Notes: generated by a model from the letters alone, not told the origin. DNA of 64,000 nucleotides from Fuerstiella marisgermanici (GCF_001983935.1 NZ_CP017641.1:4774001-4838000); one strand, 5' to 3'. Numbered from the stretch's first letter, positions 20,409 through 32,452 are shown. Translations and numbers: made by a program.

Positions 20409-21230
20409 GTGTCTCCGCCGTCCACTTCGCCGCACCAAAGTCGCCTCCAATTTGCACTCGATGTCACTGAAAAGGCCACCAAACTGATTCTTGGCCACTA
20501 CCAGTCCCAAACGCTGGGAATCGAATCCAAAGCCGACGATTCGCCAGTCACCGTGGCGGATCGAGGTGCGGAAACGCTGATCCGAGACGCTCTGGCAGAA
20601 AAATTCCCCGACGACGGAATCCTGGGCGAGGAATTCGACGACGTCGCTGGCAGCAACGGCTACCGCTGGATTCTGGACCCAATCGACGGCACCAAGCCGT
20701 TTATTTACGGCGTGCCGTTGTTCGGAACGCTGGTCGGCATCGAATTTGAAGGTCGCATGGTGGCCGGAGTTTGCCGCTTTCCAGCCTTAAACGAAGTCGT
20801 CTATGCCGCAGAAGGGGACGGAGCGTGGTGGCAAATCGGCGATGGCGAACCCGCGAAGGCAGCCGCTTCTACAGAAACCGACATTGCTCAGGCACGCCTG
20901 ATGTTCACGGAGCCGACGGGGGATCTGCGGTGTGGTCGAGGCGACGTGTTGCCGAAGTTTCTGAAACAGGTGCGGATCGCCCGCGGCTGGGGCGACTGCT
21001 ATGGCCATATGTTGGTGGCCACGGGCCGAGCCGACATCGCGTTGGATCCGCAGATGTCACCTTGGGACATCGCCGCCCTGATCCCCATCGTGCGAGAAGC
21101 AGGCGGCAGTTGCACAGACTGGAAGGGCAACGAATGCGTCACAACCGGCGACGGCGTTTCGATCGCGCCCGGTCTGAAGTCCACAGTTCTGGAAATGCTG
21201 CGTGACGCGCCGCCGCTGACAACGGGTTAG
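20409..21230 (+). CDS. hisN: inositol monophosphatase-family phosphatase, HisN-like (histidinol-phosphatase)
   Basis: A Mg-dependent phosphatase of 273 residues. Motif one is split as GEEFDD and WILDPIDGTKPF, and the C-terminal motif is SPWDIAALIPIVREAGG, placing it in the FIG/IMPase superfamily. GWGDCYGHMLVATGRADIA closely resembles the histidinol-phosphatase subgroup (HisN), which removes phosphate from histidinol phosphate in histidine synthesis; a broader inositol or sugar phosphatase role cannot be excluded. I use the GTG at 20409, preceded by AGGAAG at a suitable distance, since the family-matching sequence begins soon after; the longer frame from 20232 adds 59 residues of poor character. 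No other his genes are adjacent. Confidence 0.82.
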   Translation: MSPPSTSPHQSRLQFALDVTEKATKLILGHYQSQTLGIESKADDSPVTVADRGAETLIRDALAEKFPDDGILGEEFDDVAGSNGYRWILDPIDGTKPFIYGVPLFGTLVGIEFEGRMVAGVCRFPALNEVVYAAEGDGAWWQIGDGEPAKAAASTETDIAQARLMFTEPTGDLRCGRGDVLPKFLKQVRIARGWGDCYGHMLVATGRADIALDPQMSPWDIAALIPIVREAGGSCTDWKGNECVTTGDGVSIAPGLKSTVLEMLRDAPPLTTG

Positions 21231-21253
21231 CTTCCCCGACGGCAGCGGCTTGA

Positions 21254-22594
21254 TCAAAATTGCAGCACCAGCTTTTGAGTTTCCTTCAACGTGCGCGAAC
21301 GAATGAATACGGTGTCTCGCACGGTCGCATCCGCACTGACAATCGGAACTACAAATCTGGCGTAGCCGTTGTTGATGGGAAGAGCTCCCTGCATGGAACC
21401 AGGAATCGGCTTACGATAGCCGTCGCTGCCCACCACCACGCCCTGCAAGTCCGACAGATCGTAGCGTTGAATATTCTTCGGCAGCCGCACCTGAATAATG
21501 ATCCGATACGGTTCGCCGGCTTTGGGTGTCGACGGTTCGGTCCAGACAGAAAAACTGCCTTCCGAAACCGCTGACGGCGGCGCGGGGTTGTAGTCTCCAA
21601 ACGCAGACGCAGCCGCCGACTGTTTAGCAGCACTGTCGTTACTGCTTGAAGCACTGCTGGATGATTCCGGCGGCGGATCGGTGGCCACTTCGCTGACGAG
21701 GTCCGGATTCAACTCCAGCTTTTCCTCTTCCATTTCCGTGACGTCCGGTTCCTCTTCAGGCATGGATTCCGGTTCGGCTTCCGGCTGAAGTTCGGGCTCC
21801 GGCGATACGACTTCGAAGGTGGCAACTTCTGTTTCAACGGTCTCAGCGAACGTTGCGTCGATCAGCAAACTGACCGCGTTTTCCGGCCCATGCACCACGA
21901 TGGCGGCCATCAGCAGGAACAGCAACCAGTGAACGTAGAATGTTGTAAACCACGTCGTCCAGCGATGATTCGCGACCACTCGCTTAAACCATTCGCGATA
22001 CGTTTCTGGTTCTGGCGGCGGAGGATCAATCACCTGAAAGTCGCCCACCGCAGCGCTGGTGAGCGACTTTGACGCGACAACTCGCCCATCACCCGACGCC
22101 GTTTTCTTGCGCTCAGTCTTTGTCGAAACCTCAAAGGCGGCGAAGTCAGTCGCGACGGCCGCAGGCGCATGTCGCGCTGCAGACGTTTTGCGACTCGCGC
22201 GCCGTTTGGCGTCGCGGTCCTTACTCGACCGACTCGATTCAAGGTAAGCCGGCTTGAAGTCGGCTTCAGAAAACCGTGGCGCGGTGGTCGCATCAGTTTT
22301 GCCAGCCGGCTTGTCCGAGGCCGAAGAATGGTTCGTTTTTGCGCTGGCGGCCAGTTCTGTAACCGTCAGCTGCACGACGGCTTGTTCGGCTCTTTCCGCC
22401 ACGATGTTGCTGCGGATTCGTTCTAGCCGGCGGCGACGCTTTTCTGCGGACAACCCGGTCTTTGGCGTGAGTCGATTCAGCCCACCGCCGGTATTCGCGC
22501 CTTCTCTGTGTGATGAAGTGTGACGCGACGAACGATCTTTAACGGGCTCCTGTGCAAACAGCATGTCAACATCTTGAGTTCTTGACTGGATCAC
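21254..22594 (-). CDS. membrane-anchored protein of unknown function, long disordered N-terminal region
   Basis: A 446-residue protein. The first ~200 residues are basic, Ser/Thr/Ala-rich and probably disordered and cytoplasmic. A single hydrophobic segment (HWLLFLLMAAIVVHG) follows, then an acidic Glu/Pro stretch, a serine run, and a compact beta-rich C-terminal domain from about residue 345 (FSVWTEPSTPKAGEPYRI onward). The topology suggests inside-out anchoring with the C-terminal domain in the periplasm. A GTG at 22594 is used because AAGGA lies eight bases upstream. It lies 35 bases downstream of the next gene, which has the same architecture, so the two are probably one operon. I recognise no family. 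Confidence 0.75.
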   Translation of the reverse strand: MIQSRTQDVDMLFAQEPVKDRSSRHTSSHREGANTGGGLNRLTPKTGLSAEKRRRRLERIRSNIVAERAEQAVVQLTVTELAASAKTNHSSASDKPAGKTDATTAPRFSEADFKPAYLESSRSSKDRDAKRRASRKTSAARHAPAAVATDFAAFEVSTKTERKKTASGDGRVVASKSLTSAAVGDFQVIDPPPPEPETYREWFKRVVANHRWTTWFTTFYVHWLLFLLMAAIVVHGPENAVSLLIDATFAETVETEVATFEVVSPEPELQPEAEPESMPEEEPDVTEMEEEKLELNPDLVSEVATDPPPESSSSASSSNDSAAKQSAAASAFGDYNPAPPSAVSEGSFSVWTEPSTPKAGEPYRIIIQVRLPKNIQRYDLSDLQGVVVGSDGYRKPIPGSMQGALPINNGYARFVVPIVSADATVRDTVFIRSRTLKETQKLVLQF

Positions 22595-22629
22595 GGCAAT
22601 AGTCCTTATTGCGAATGGCTTTGACGTCT

Positions 22630-23976
22630 TTATCTGCGCACAAAGGTAAATTCACGCGAACGGCGAATACCTTCGGGGAGCTTCCGGAACTGTTTGGCGA
22701 TTCGGAATCGACGCACTTCGTCCGGCGAATCCAGAAACACAATTACCAGGTGATACACACTGCCAGGTATTGAATCTTCGTTGCCAAAGTTCACTCGCCC
22801 GGCAAACGCATTGCCGCGAGCACCCACCATTTGCTGCACCCACCAGTGGTCGTCGGGAAGGCCGGACCGCACCAGCGCAATCGGAAATCCGGTCGTGCGT
22901 GTCACGGCAACAAGGTTTTCAATTTTTGAAACGGGTCGCGATTCCAGCGGCTGCTGCAGGATGATGTCCACGACTTCCGCCGGCGTTTCTTCGCCCAATC
23001 CGGGAGCGAACGGGTTAATCATTCGAGGGCTCTCAATGACCGGTGCATCCTGAGACGGCGTGACCTCAGTCTTGTCCGGCCGGCGTGAACGACGGCGACG
23101 TGATCGACTTTCCGACGTTGCTGATTTCTCATCACCCTGCCGAACACCGACGTCGTCAGAACGAGGTGCGGCTGGCGACGTGACGGTTTTTGATGAGCCG
23201 CCAAGATTGCTGGCAACCCCGCCGACCATCGACAAGTGTCCGGTGGCATCAAATGCCGACGGTGGGCTGATTTCTGGTTCTACAAACGGTTCTTCGTCGG
23301 CATCGTCTTCCGCCATCACGACGTCTTTCGCAGAAGCCACGACATCGGCGGGTGCAGTTCGATCCTCGACATCGGCGTAAGTTGGCAGAGGCAGGTCGCT
23401 GTCGAATGGTGATTCGATGTTCCGCTCGGGTGTTGGTGTCGGAACATGCCCGCCGCCGGTGTGCTTTGATGAGACCGCATCAGCAGCAGCCATCGCCATG
23501 ACAGCGTCGGTGTCAGACTGCTTCTGCGGCGTGGTCGGTCGCAGATAAGTCGCCGTGCTGTCGGACGTAGTTGACGGTGTGTTCAAAACCGGAGGCAACG
23601 CTGCCATCCGCGTATCCGCTTGCGGCGGAACCACGGGCGGCCGCGCAGGCGCCACAACAGCAGGCGATGATGGCGGCGGAACGGTAACTGAAGCTGGTGG
23701 CGAAGCGGTATTCGCCATGACGCTGTCGAAGTTTGCGGATGCGTCGACGGAACCATGGACAGTGGCGTCAAGCACAATATTCGACGAGTCTTCGGCCAGC
23801 AGTGCGTCGAGTTCCCGATCGGCTGGGTCTTGTAGACACAGCAACAGGCACAGCGGCGCGATCGTCATAAATACGACGGCCAGTCCTGTGATATGTGGGT
23901 AGTATTTAGGCTTCAACAAAACAGGCCCTTCTTCCGAGTTCGCTTTCACAATGGGTGAAATCACTCTGGGCAACAA
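22630..23976 (-). CDS. membrane-anchored protein of unknown function, partner of the downstream gene
   Basis: Up to 448 residues. A helix near residues 28-46 (GLAVVFMTIAPLCLLLCL) anchors it, followed by about 300 Pro/Ala/Asp/Ser-rich residues that look disordered, and a C-terminal domain of about 110 residues containing DDHWWVQQM, RVNFGNEDSIPGSVYHLVIVFL and a basic end. That terminal domain looks like a small beta-sandwich and I believe similar ones occur in other planctomycete proteins, though no name is certain. The start is unclear: TTG at 23976 is the longest; GTG or TTG codons closer to the helix, after GAAGAAGGG, are as likely. It is the first gene of a probable two-gene unit. Confidence 0.7.
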   Translation of the reverse strand: MLPRVISPIVKANSEEGPVLLKPKYYPHITGLAVVFMTIAPLCLLLCLQDPADRELDALLAEDSSNIVLDATVHGSVDASANFDSVMANTASPPASVTVPPPSSPAVVAPARPPVVPPQADTRMAALPPVLNTPSTTSDSTATYLRPTTPQKQSDTDAVMAMAAADAVSSKHTGGGHVPTPTPERNIESPFDSDLPLPTYADVEDRTAPADVVASAKDVVMAEDDADEEPFVEPEISPPSAFDATGHLSMVGGVASNLGGSSKTVTSPAAPRSDDVGVRQGDEKSATSESRSRRRRSRRPDKTEVTPSQDAPVIESPRMINPFAPGLGEETPAEVVDIILQQPLESRPVSKIENLVAVTRTTGFPIALVRSGLPDDHWWVQQMVGARGNAFAGRVNFGNEDSIPGSVYHLVIVFLDSPDEVRRFRIAKQFRKLPEGIRRSREFTFVRR

Positions 23977-24127
23977 TACCCGCTGGTTGCCGTGCTTCCG
24001 TAGCTAAAGCCCGCCAATCGACTCGTTTCGCCTCAGATGCGGCCGGTCCGCGAAACCACGAAGTCCCTCCGCATTACCGCGAGTCTTCCGCCTGTAGCGA
24101 CGATGCGGGGGCGGGGCGGCCCGCCAG

Positions 24128-24668
24128 CCGGTTAGAGCTGACGCTCTGAAGAGAAGTTGGCGTTCCCGTTGGTCACTTGCCGGAACGGGTCAGCACTGGG
24201 GGGGGAATCGATGCCACAACCCGCGACCAACGGGAGCAACGCCGGCGATTCAGCCTTCGCCCGGCTCACCTGCCAACCACTCAAACCGCCCGCCGGTGCG
24301 TACCGGCACCGGTTAGAGCTGACGCTCTTAAGAGGAGTTGGCGTTCCCGGTGGTCACTTGTCGCAACAGTTCAGCGCTGGGGAAAATGATGCCACCTCCC
24401 GCGACCAACGGTAGCAACGCCGGCGATTCAGCCTTCACCCGGCTCACCTGCTCCCCACGCCATCCGCCTGCCGGGGCGGCCCGGCACCGGTTAGAGCTGA
24501 CGCTCTGAATAGAAGTTGGCGTTCCCGATGGTCACTTGTCGCAACAGTTCAGCGCTGGGGCAGATCGATGTCACAACCCGCGACCAACGGGAGCAAAGCC
24601 GGCGATTCAGCCTTCGCCCGGCTCACCTGCCAACCACGCAAACCGCCCGCCGGGGCGGCCCGGCACCG
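24128..24668. repeat. three tandem ~180-bp repeats with internal hairpins
   Basis: Units begin CCGGTTAGAGCTGACGCTCT at 24128, 24309 and 24487, giving periods of 181 and 178 bases, with the third ending near 24668. Each unit holds a short hairpin AGAGC-TGAC-GCTCT, a longer inverted pair CCCGTTGGTC / GACCAACGGG (perfect in copy 1, decayed on the left arm in copies 2 and 3), and a GCCGG/CCGGC pair around GATTCAGCCTTC. Unit-end-like GC-rich sequence also precedes copy 1 from about 24090. The last ~46 bases overlap the 3' end of the pectate lyase reading frame. It is not a CRISPR: units are too long and have no spacer structure. Confidence 0.9.
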
Positions 24669-26071
24669 ACAAAGGCGGCGATGGCTTCTAGATTTTTGGC
24701 GTAGGTGCGCATGTCGATGACAGGCAATCGTTCGGGCTGATGCTTCATCTTTCCTGACTCAACCCACGCACCGCGGTCGTCAAGCTGATCGATCGCCTGT
24801 TGCGCCTTTTTTTCGACCGACGCTGTCAGCTTTACCGGACGGCTTGGTTGAAACTCAGGCCTATCCCCCGCCGCCACAGACTTTTGCAGCTTGTTTAACT
24901 GACGTTCCAGCGAATCCAGTTTGGAACCGACCTTGAAGGCGTAATGAGTCGGCATGTCGGCGTCGCTGTCGGTCAGCTTGTAGTCCACGGTAAAATACAG
25001 CGGCCGATTTGTCTGCAGTTCGTAAAACCGAGCCAGCCGGCCGTCGGGGAGAAGCGATCGGCGATAGTAGTCGATCGCGGCCGGCAGAGTTTCGATAAAC
25101 TTTTCTTTGCCGGTGTATTCGTAGAGCTTTAACAATGACCTCATGACCGTCTGTGATTCGCCGCCCGTGATTGAAGCTGGTTCAAACTTGCGTGCCCACG
25201 CGGGATGCATGTCGCGGTTGTATTGTTGAGCCCAGCCGGGCTGCGGTTCCGGCATTTGAGCCAGCAGAAAGAAGTCGCCCGTCTTTTGTGCCGCTTGAAA
25301 ACAATCGTCGCGGTCATAGATGCGATTCGCTTCCAGCAGCATGTCGATGATTCGCGACATGTTGCTGTCATTAAGAGTGTAGTAGCCGACGTAGTTCTTC
25401 TTCGGATAGGTTCGCGACCAGGTCTTGGGGTAAGACGCTTTCAACACCGGAAACTGTGCCGGATCAGGCGGCTCAGAAAACTGCTGCGGCCATGCTCCGT
25501 TGGGATACTGCGATGCCAGCATGTGTGATAATGCGTACTCAACGGCTTCATGAATTCTTTCATCCTGAAAGTCCAAAGCCTCGTCGACATGCATCAGCAG
25601 CGTCACGGCCGATTGACTCTTGTTATCGTCAAACGTGGTGTAGTTCCTCTTACCACGCGATGCGCCGTCGACGCGATAGGCGTATCGGCCACGGCCCGCG
25701 GCACCAAGTTCAAACGAAGAACTCCATCCGCCAGATTCCAACTGGCTTCGCACCAGCGCGTCGGCGACTTCCACGGCGGCGTCCAGGCAGGCTTTGTCGC
25801 CCGAAAGTCGCCATGCTTTGAGATGGGCTTCTCCGACAAACGGCGTGCCCGGTGGTTCCGTCCAGCCGCTGGTGCGAGTCGCCGGCTCTTCGCCCTCCTG
25901 AGCGGAGAAATCGGCGGCGTACCGATACAGGTAGGCTCCTTCGTACCCGACCTTGCTGCGGTAGAAGTCGATGACTTTGTGCAGCACATCAGTGGCATCC
26001 GACTGAGTCAACGACTGAGCGGCAGCGAATGGAGAATGCAGTAAGACGAGCCCCAGCAGGAGATGTTTCAT
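24623..26071 (-). CDS. pelA: secreted pectate lyase, PL10-like
   Basis: A 482-residue exported polysaccharide lyase. The signal peptide is MKHLLLGLVLLHSPFAAAQ. The body is an alpha/alpha barrel-type pectic acid lyase, with GAWPQQFSEPPD, YYTLNDSNMSRIIDML and GWTEPPGTPFVGEA regions that fit family PL10 (PF09492). It would cleave polygalacturonate by beta-elimination outside the cytoplasm. GGAG stands nine bases before the ATG at 26071. The final residues (AGPPRRAVCVVGR and the stop) are encoded by the adjoining tandem repeat, so the native C-terminus has probably been altered; the catalytic region is far upstream and intact. It lies 77 bases downstream of pntB on the same strand. Confidence 0.85.
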   Translation of the reverse strand: MKHLLLGLVLLHSPFAAAQSLTQSDATDVLHKVIDFYRSKVGYEGAYLYRYAADFSAQEGEEPATRTSGWTEPPGTPFVGEAHLKAWRLSGDKACLDAAVEVADALVRSQLESGGWSSSFELGAAGRGRYAYRVDGASRGKRNYTTFDDNKSQSAVTLLMHVDEALDFQDERIHEAVEYALSHMLASQYPNGAWPQQFSEPPDPAQFPVLKASYPKTWSRTYPKKNYVGYYTLNDSNMSRIIDMLLEANRIYDRDDCFQAAQKTGDFFLLAQMPEPQPGWAQQYNRDMHPAWARKFEPASITGGESQTVMRSLLKLYEYTGKEKFIETLPAAIDYYRRSLLPDGRLARFYELQTNRPLYFTVDYKLTDSDADMPTHYAFKVGSKLDSLERQLNKLQKSVAAGDRPEFQPSRPVKLTASVEKKAQQAIDQLDDRGAWVESGKMKHQPERLPVIDMRTYAKNLEAIAAFVGAGPPRRAVCVVGR

Positions 26072-26148
26072 AGCAGGTGACTCCGTGGTTTTTCGTGAAG
26101 AAGATCCGGAACCTTTACGATGGCCATCCGAGGCGTTCGTACAGAAAT

Positions 26149-27555
26149 TTACGATTCGTCAAACGCCTTCGTGATTTCTGTAATCGCCTGCTTGCCGTCG
26201 CCGAACAGCATCAATGCATTGTCGGCCGCAAACAGCGGATTCGCGATGCCCGCAAACCCGGGACTGAGGCTGCGTTTGACGACAACGACCGTGCGAGCCT
26301 TATCGACGTCGATTATCGGCATGCCGGCGATCGGACTGTTTGGGTCTGTGCGAGCCAGCGGGTTGACCACATCGTTGGCGCCGAGAACAATTGCGACGTC
26401 AACCTGGTCCATCATCGAATTCACTTCTTCCATTTCTTTCAGGCGTTCGTAGTCGATGTCTGCCTCGGCCAGCAGCACATTCATGTGTCCTGGCATACGG
26501 CCCGCCACCGGGTGAATGCCAAACTGAACGTCGATGTCCTTTTCAAGAAGCTTGTTCGTGAGATCGCGGACTGCGTGCTGCGCCTGAGCGACCGCCATGC
26601 CGTAGCCTGGCACAATCACAACCGTCTGAGCGACCTCAAGCATCATCGCGACTTCGTCAGCCGACGTGGATTTGACGTTCGCGTAGACGTCGTCGTCAGA
26701 CTGCGAACTTCCGCCAGACTGCATCGTGCCAAACAACACAGCCCACAACGAACGGTTCATCGCGTCGCACATGATGCGAGTCAGAATCAACCCCGATGCT
26801 CCGACCAGCGAGCCCGCGATAATCAACAGATTGTTGTTCAGCACGAAGCCTGTCGCAGAAGCTGCCAGTCCGGAATACGAATTCAACAACGCAATCACGA
26901 CCGGCATGTCGGCACCACCAATCGAAATCACCAGCAAAATCCCCAGCCCTGTCGCCAACGCAGCCATTAACCAATACCAAAGATTGGCGTGCCCCGGCTG
27001 CTGCACGACCAGAACGCCAACACCAATCGATGCGAGCGCCAAAACCAGATTCAGAATCTTCTGACCAGGAAATGAAACGTCCTTGATGAACTTCAGTTCC
27101 TGCAACTTCGCGAAGGCAACAAGACTTCCTGAAAGAGTGATCGCGCCGATCAGTCCGGACGCTGCCGTGGCTGTCAGCACATCTGAAAAATGATCTCCGC
27201 TGGCCAGTCTCGCTGCGAATTCGTTGCCGGCAAGATACGCTCCCGCGACTAACACGGATGCTCCGCCACCGAGCCCGTTGAATAGCGCCACCAGTTGCGG
27301 CATCGCGGTCATTTCAATCTTCAATGCCAGCACAACACCAGCGGCCGATCCGATTGCGATGGCAACCAGAAGCCCGGTCACGCTGATGACGTCCTGATGC
27401 AGCATCGTCACAACGACAGCGATAAACATCGCCAGCGCACCGATCAGGTTGCCTCGCACGGCCGTACGAGGCTTTGTCAAACCCTTCAGCCCGATCACAA
27501 ACAGAATCGCGGCGACAAGGTAAATCAGGTCAATCAAATCGGGCTTCAGGGACAC
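26149..27555 (-). CDS. pntB: NAD(P) transhydrogenase subunit beta
   Basis: The 468-residue beta subunit of the proton-translocating transhydrogenase, which moves hydride between NADH and NADP at the inner membrane. The first ~270 residues form about eight or nine helices (FNGLGGGASVLVAGAYL is characteristic), and the C-terminal ~190 residues are the NADP-binding domain III, with VVIVPGYGMAVAQAQ, HPVAGRMPGHMNVLLAEA and the NDVVNPLA loop. Start is GTG at 27555. It follows pntAb after 81 bases. Length and motifs are complete, so a working subunit is expected, given a PntAa partner from elsewhere. Confidence 0.96.
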   Translation of the reverse strand: MSLKPDLIDLIYLVAAILFVIGLKGLTKPRTAVRGNLIGALAMFIAVVVTMLHQDVISVTGLLVAIAIGSAAGVVLALKIEMTAMPQLVALFNGLGGGASVLVAGAYLAGNEFAARLASGDHFSDVLTATAASGLIGAITLSGSLVAFAKLQELKFIKDVSFPGQKILNLVLALASIGVGVLVVQQPGHANLWYWLMAALATGLGILLVISIGGADMPVVIALLNSYSGLAASATGFVLNNNLLIIAGSLVGASGLILTRIMCDAMNRSLWAVLFGTMQSGGSSQSDDDVYANVKSTSADEVAMMLEVAQTVVIVPGYGMAVAQAQHAVRDLTNKLLEKDIDVQFGIHPVAGRMPGHMNVLLAEADIDYERLKEMEEVNSMMDQVDVAIVLGANDVVNPLARTDPNSPIAGMPIIDVDKARTVVVVKRSLSPGFAGIANPLFAADNALMLFGDGKQAITEITKAFDES

Positions 27556-27636
27556 AGTGAATGTTCCGTTTCAGGAAATGACGCGAAGGTGGACTGGCGA
27601 TTCAGACGTGGCAGAAAGCCGCAGTGCGGTGGAGGG

Positions 27637-28023
27637 CTATTTTCTGGATTTGAACATCGCCAGCATGCGATTTGTGACCACGAAACCGCCCACGACATTC
27701 ATAGTGGCACACACCACGGCGGAGAACCCGAGCACGCTGGCCAGAGTTCCGTTGTTGCCGCCTGCTGCCAAAATTGCACCGACCAAAGTGATACCGGAAA
27801 TTGCATTCGACCCCGACATCAACGGTGTGTGCAGCGTGGGCGGAATCTTGGTGATGATCTCCACGCCGAGAAAAACGGCCAGAGCGAACACAGTTAGCAG
27901 GAGTATCAAATGAGACGCACTGCCTGTCGCGGCACTGGCGGTTGTCGCGGCTTCAGCAATCTTTTCAGCCGTGCCGTTCGGATCGGCGGTGGCGGCCTGC
28001 AGGGCGAATGAAAGAATAGACAT
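27637..28023 (-). CDS. pntAb: NAD(P) transhydrogenase alpha subunit, membrane part (PntAb)
   Basis: A 128-residue protein with three hydrophobic helices: LILLLTVFALAVFLGVEII, the segment around SGITLVGAILAAGG, and LGFSAVVCATMNVVGGFVV. This is the membrane portion of the alpha subunit (domain IIa) in species where alpha is split in two. KIPPTLHTPLMSGSNAISG is strongly conserved in the family. It precedes pntB in the usual order. The NAD-binding part PntAa, normally just upstream, is absent: the divergent neighbour is a PLP enzyme. Confidence 0.94.
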   Translation of the reverse strand: MSILSFALQAATADPNGTAEKIAEAATTASAATGSASHLILLLTVFALAVFLGVEIITKIPPTLHTPLMSGSNAISGITLVGAILAAGGNNGTLASVLGFSAVVCATMNVVGGFVVTNRMLAMFKSRK

Positions 28024-28337
28024 GAAACTGTGGCTTCAAGCGATAGACGAAGGAAACACGAATTAGCGATTTCAAAGTCTACAAAGTGCCCGAAGAATGA
28101 CAAACCGCCGCGCACACAGACGTCCCAGCGACAAAAAATGGAGGATCAGATTCACGACGGCTTCAAAACCACAAACGAAGTCGCAGCTTTCAGCTCGACC
28201 ACCGTGAAACGTCGGCGCACGCTGGCCGATGACACCTTCGGTTAACTATCCTGTAGCCCCGTTCCGCTCGCGTTCCGCTAAGAGATTGTGGAATGCCCCG
28301 GCCCTCCTTCACCTGCCTGTAGAACTCACCTTGTACC
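28024..28337. other. divergent intergenic region, no gene
   Basis: 314 bases between pntAb (minus) and the PLP enzyme (plus). No remnant of a PntAa reading frame is visible. Promoters for both directions should lie here but no clear boxes were identified. Confidence 0.4.
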
Positions 28338-29339
28338 ATGCCGATTACCATTGCCGATATCCAGGACGTTCAACGCGCGGAAACCGTGATTCGGCAGCAT
28401 CTAAGTCCGGTGCCGCTGGTTCGGTCGTGGGCGCTGGAGCAGGAATTAGGACTGTCCGGCGACCGGCGAGTCTGGTTGAAGGACTACGGATGGACGCCGG
28501 TGGGGTCCTTCAAGCTGCTCGGTGCTTTGAACTGGGTCGCGAACAACGAAGAAGCCATCGGCGACCGCCCCATTGCCGCTCATTCGTCCGGCAATTTTGC
28601 ATCCGGAATTTCCTTTGCCGGACAGCGATACGGCAAGCGAGTCATCATTGTGATGCCGGATACCGCTCCTGAAGTGAAGTTTGCTTTGACACGTTCGTTT
28701 GGTGCCGAAATCCGCACATACAACATCGCTCGCGATTTTGAAACGGGCGAACGCGACAAATTGACTTCCGAAATCGCCGACACCGAAAACGCCGTACAGG
28801 CGTCGCCTTACGATGATCGCTGGGTGATTGCCGGCAACGGTGTGGGCGGGCTTGAGATTGTCGACGAACTGCAGCAACAGTCGCGAAGCCTGTCTAAGTT
28901 TGTTTGTCAGGTGAGTGGCGGCGGGCTGATGGCCGGACACTGCCTGGCGATTGCCGACGGCTTTCCGGATGCTTCAATTATCGGCGTCGAACCCGAGGGC
29001 GCAACCGACTTCGCTCAATCGCTGCAACAGGATCGACGAGTTCGCATTGATCGGCCGACCAGTATTTGCGACGGGCTGTTGTCCTACGACGTGGGTGCTC
29101 AAAACTGGCCAATTCTGAAGAAACACGTCAGTTCAGCCGTCGGCGTACCAGACTCAGAAACGCAGCAAGCCATGAAGTGGCTCTACAAAAAGCACGGCCT
29201 TCGCACGGAACCGTCCGGAGCCATCGGCGTCGCAGCTCTATTGTCCGGAAAGGTAAAACCAGACGGCGAAGGCGACATTGTCGTGGTTGTCAGTGGCCGC
29301 AATGTCGACGAACCTCAGTTCCGCGAATGGATCGCATAA
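28338..29339 (+). CDS. PLP-dependent fold-type II enzyme, threonine/serine dehydratase-like
   Basis: A 333-residue cytoplasmic enzyme of the tryptophan synthase beta superfamily. The PLP-binding lysine is in VGSFKLLGAL, the substrate/PLP loop is SSGNFASGISFAG, and the phosphate-binding glycine loop is VSGGGLMAGH. The layout matches threonine/serine dehydratases and serine racemases, which deaminate or racemise hydroxy amino acids. Lack of a C-terminal ACT domain argues against the allosteric biosynthetic IlvA form. SFKLLGA rather than SFKxRGA and KKHGLRTEPSGAIG near the end hint at a distinct subgroup, so substrate is left open. It stands alone, divergent from the transhydrogenase genes. Confidence 0.85.
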   Translation: MPITIADIQDVQRAETVIRQHLSPVPLVRSWALEQELGLSGDRRVWLKDYGWTPVGSFKLLGALNWVANNEEAIGDRPIAAHSSGNFASGISFAGQRYGKRVIIVMPDTAPEVKFALTRSFGAEIRTYNIARDFETGERDKLTSEIADTENAVQASPYDDRWVIAGNGVGGLEIVDELQQQSRSLSKFVCQVSGGGLMAGHCLAIADGFPDASIIGVEPEGATDFAQSLQQDRRVRIDRPTSICDGLLSYDVGAQNWPILKKHVSSAVGVPDSETQQAMKWLYKKHGLRTEPSGAIGVAALLSGKVKPDGEGDIVVVVSGRNVDEPQFREWIA

Positions 29340-29594
29340 CGAAGCGATTCACCCTCACACTTTTGCCGGTGTAATCGCTCGGATTCACGCTGGTTTGTCT
29401 TCCCAAAATGGATGCTTGCCAGGCGTGCGATTTTGCCTTATCTGAGAGACGGCCACAGCCCTCTGAAACTACTGTTTTCATTGCGTGAAACAGGGGCGTG
29501 CGAATTGTGAATCCGGTTCCGTTTTGCTATACTCGCCAGTGGCATTTGCGGCTCCGTAAATTCATTTGCTGCATAGACTTAAGGAGAATTCAGG

Positions 29595-32405
<2,811 letters not shown>

Positions 32406-32419
32406 GGCGGAAATCAGAC

Positions 32420-32452
32420 ATCTGCCCCCGGACACGTGTGCCGGGGGCAGAT
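32420..32452 (+). terminator. strong hairpin after gyrA, probable terminator
   Basis: A perfect 12-bp stem, ATCTGCCCCCGG at 32420-32431 with CCGGGGGCAGAT at 32441-32452, encloses a nine-base loop containing CACGTG. It begins 15 bases after the gyrA stop. Only a short TTTC follows, so termination may be weak or the hairpin may protect the 3' end. Confidence 0.6.

Noticed and set aside
24100-24668. possible CRISPR array
   Set aside because: Repeat units are ~180 bases and contiguous, with no short repeats separated by unique spacers and no cas genes in the window.
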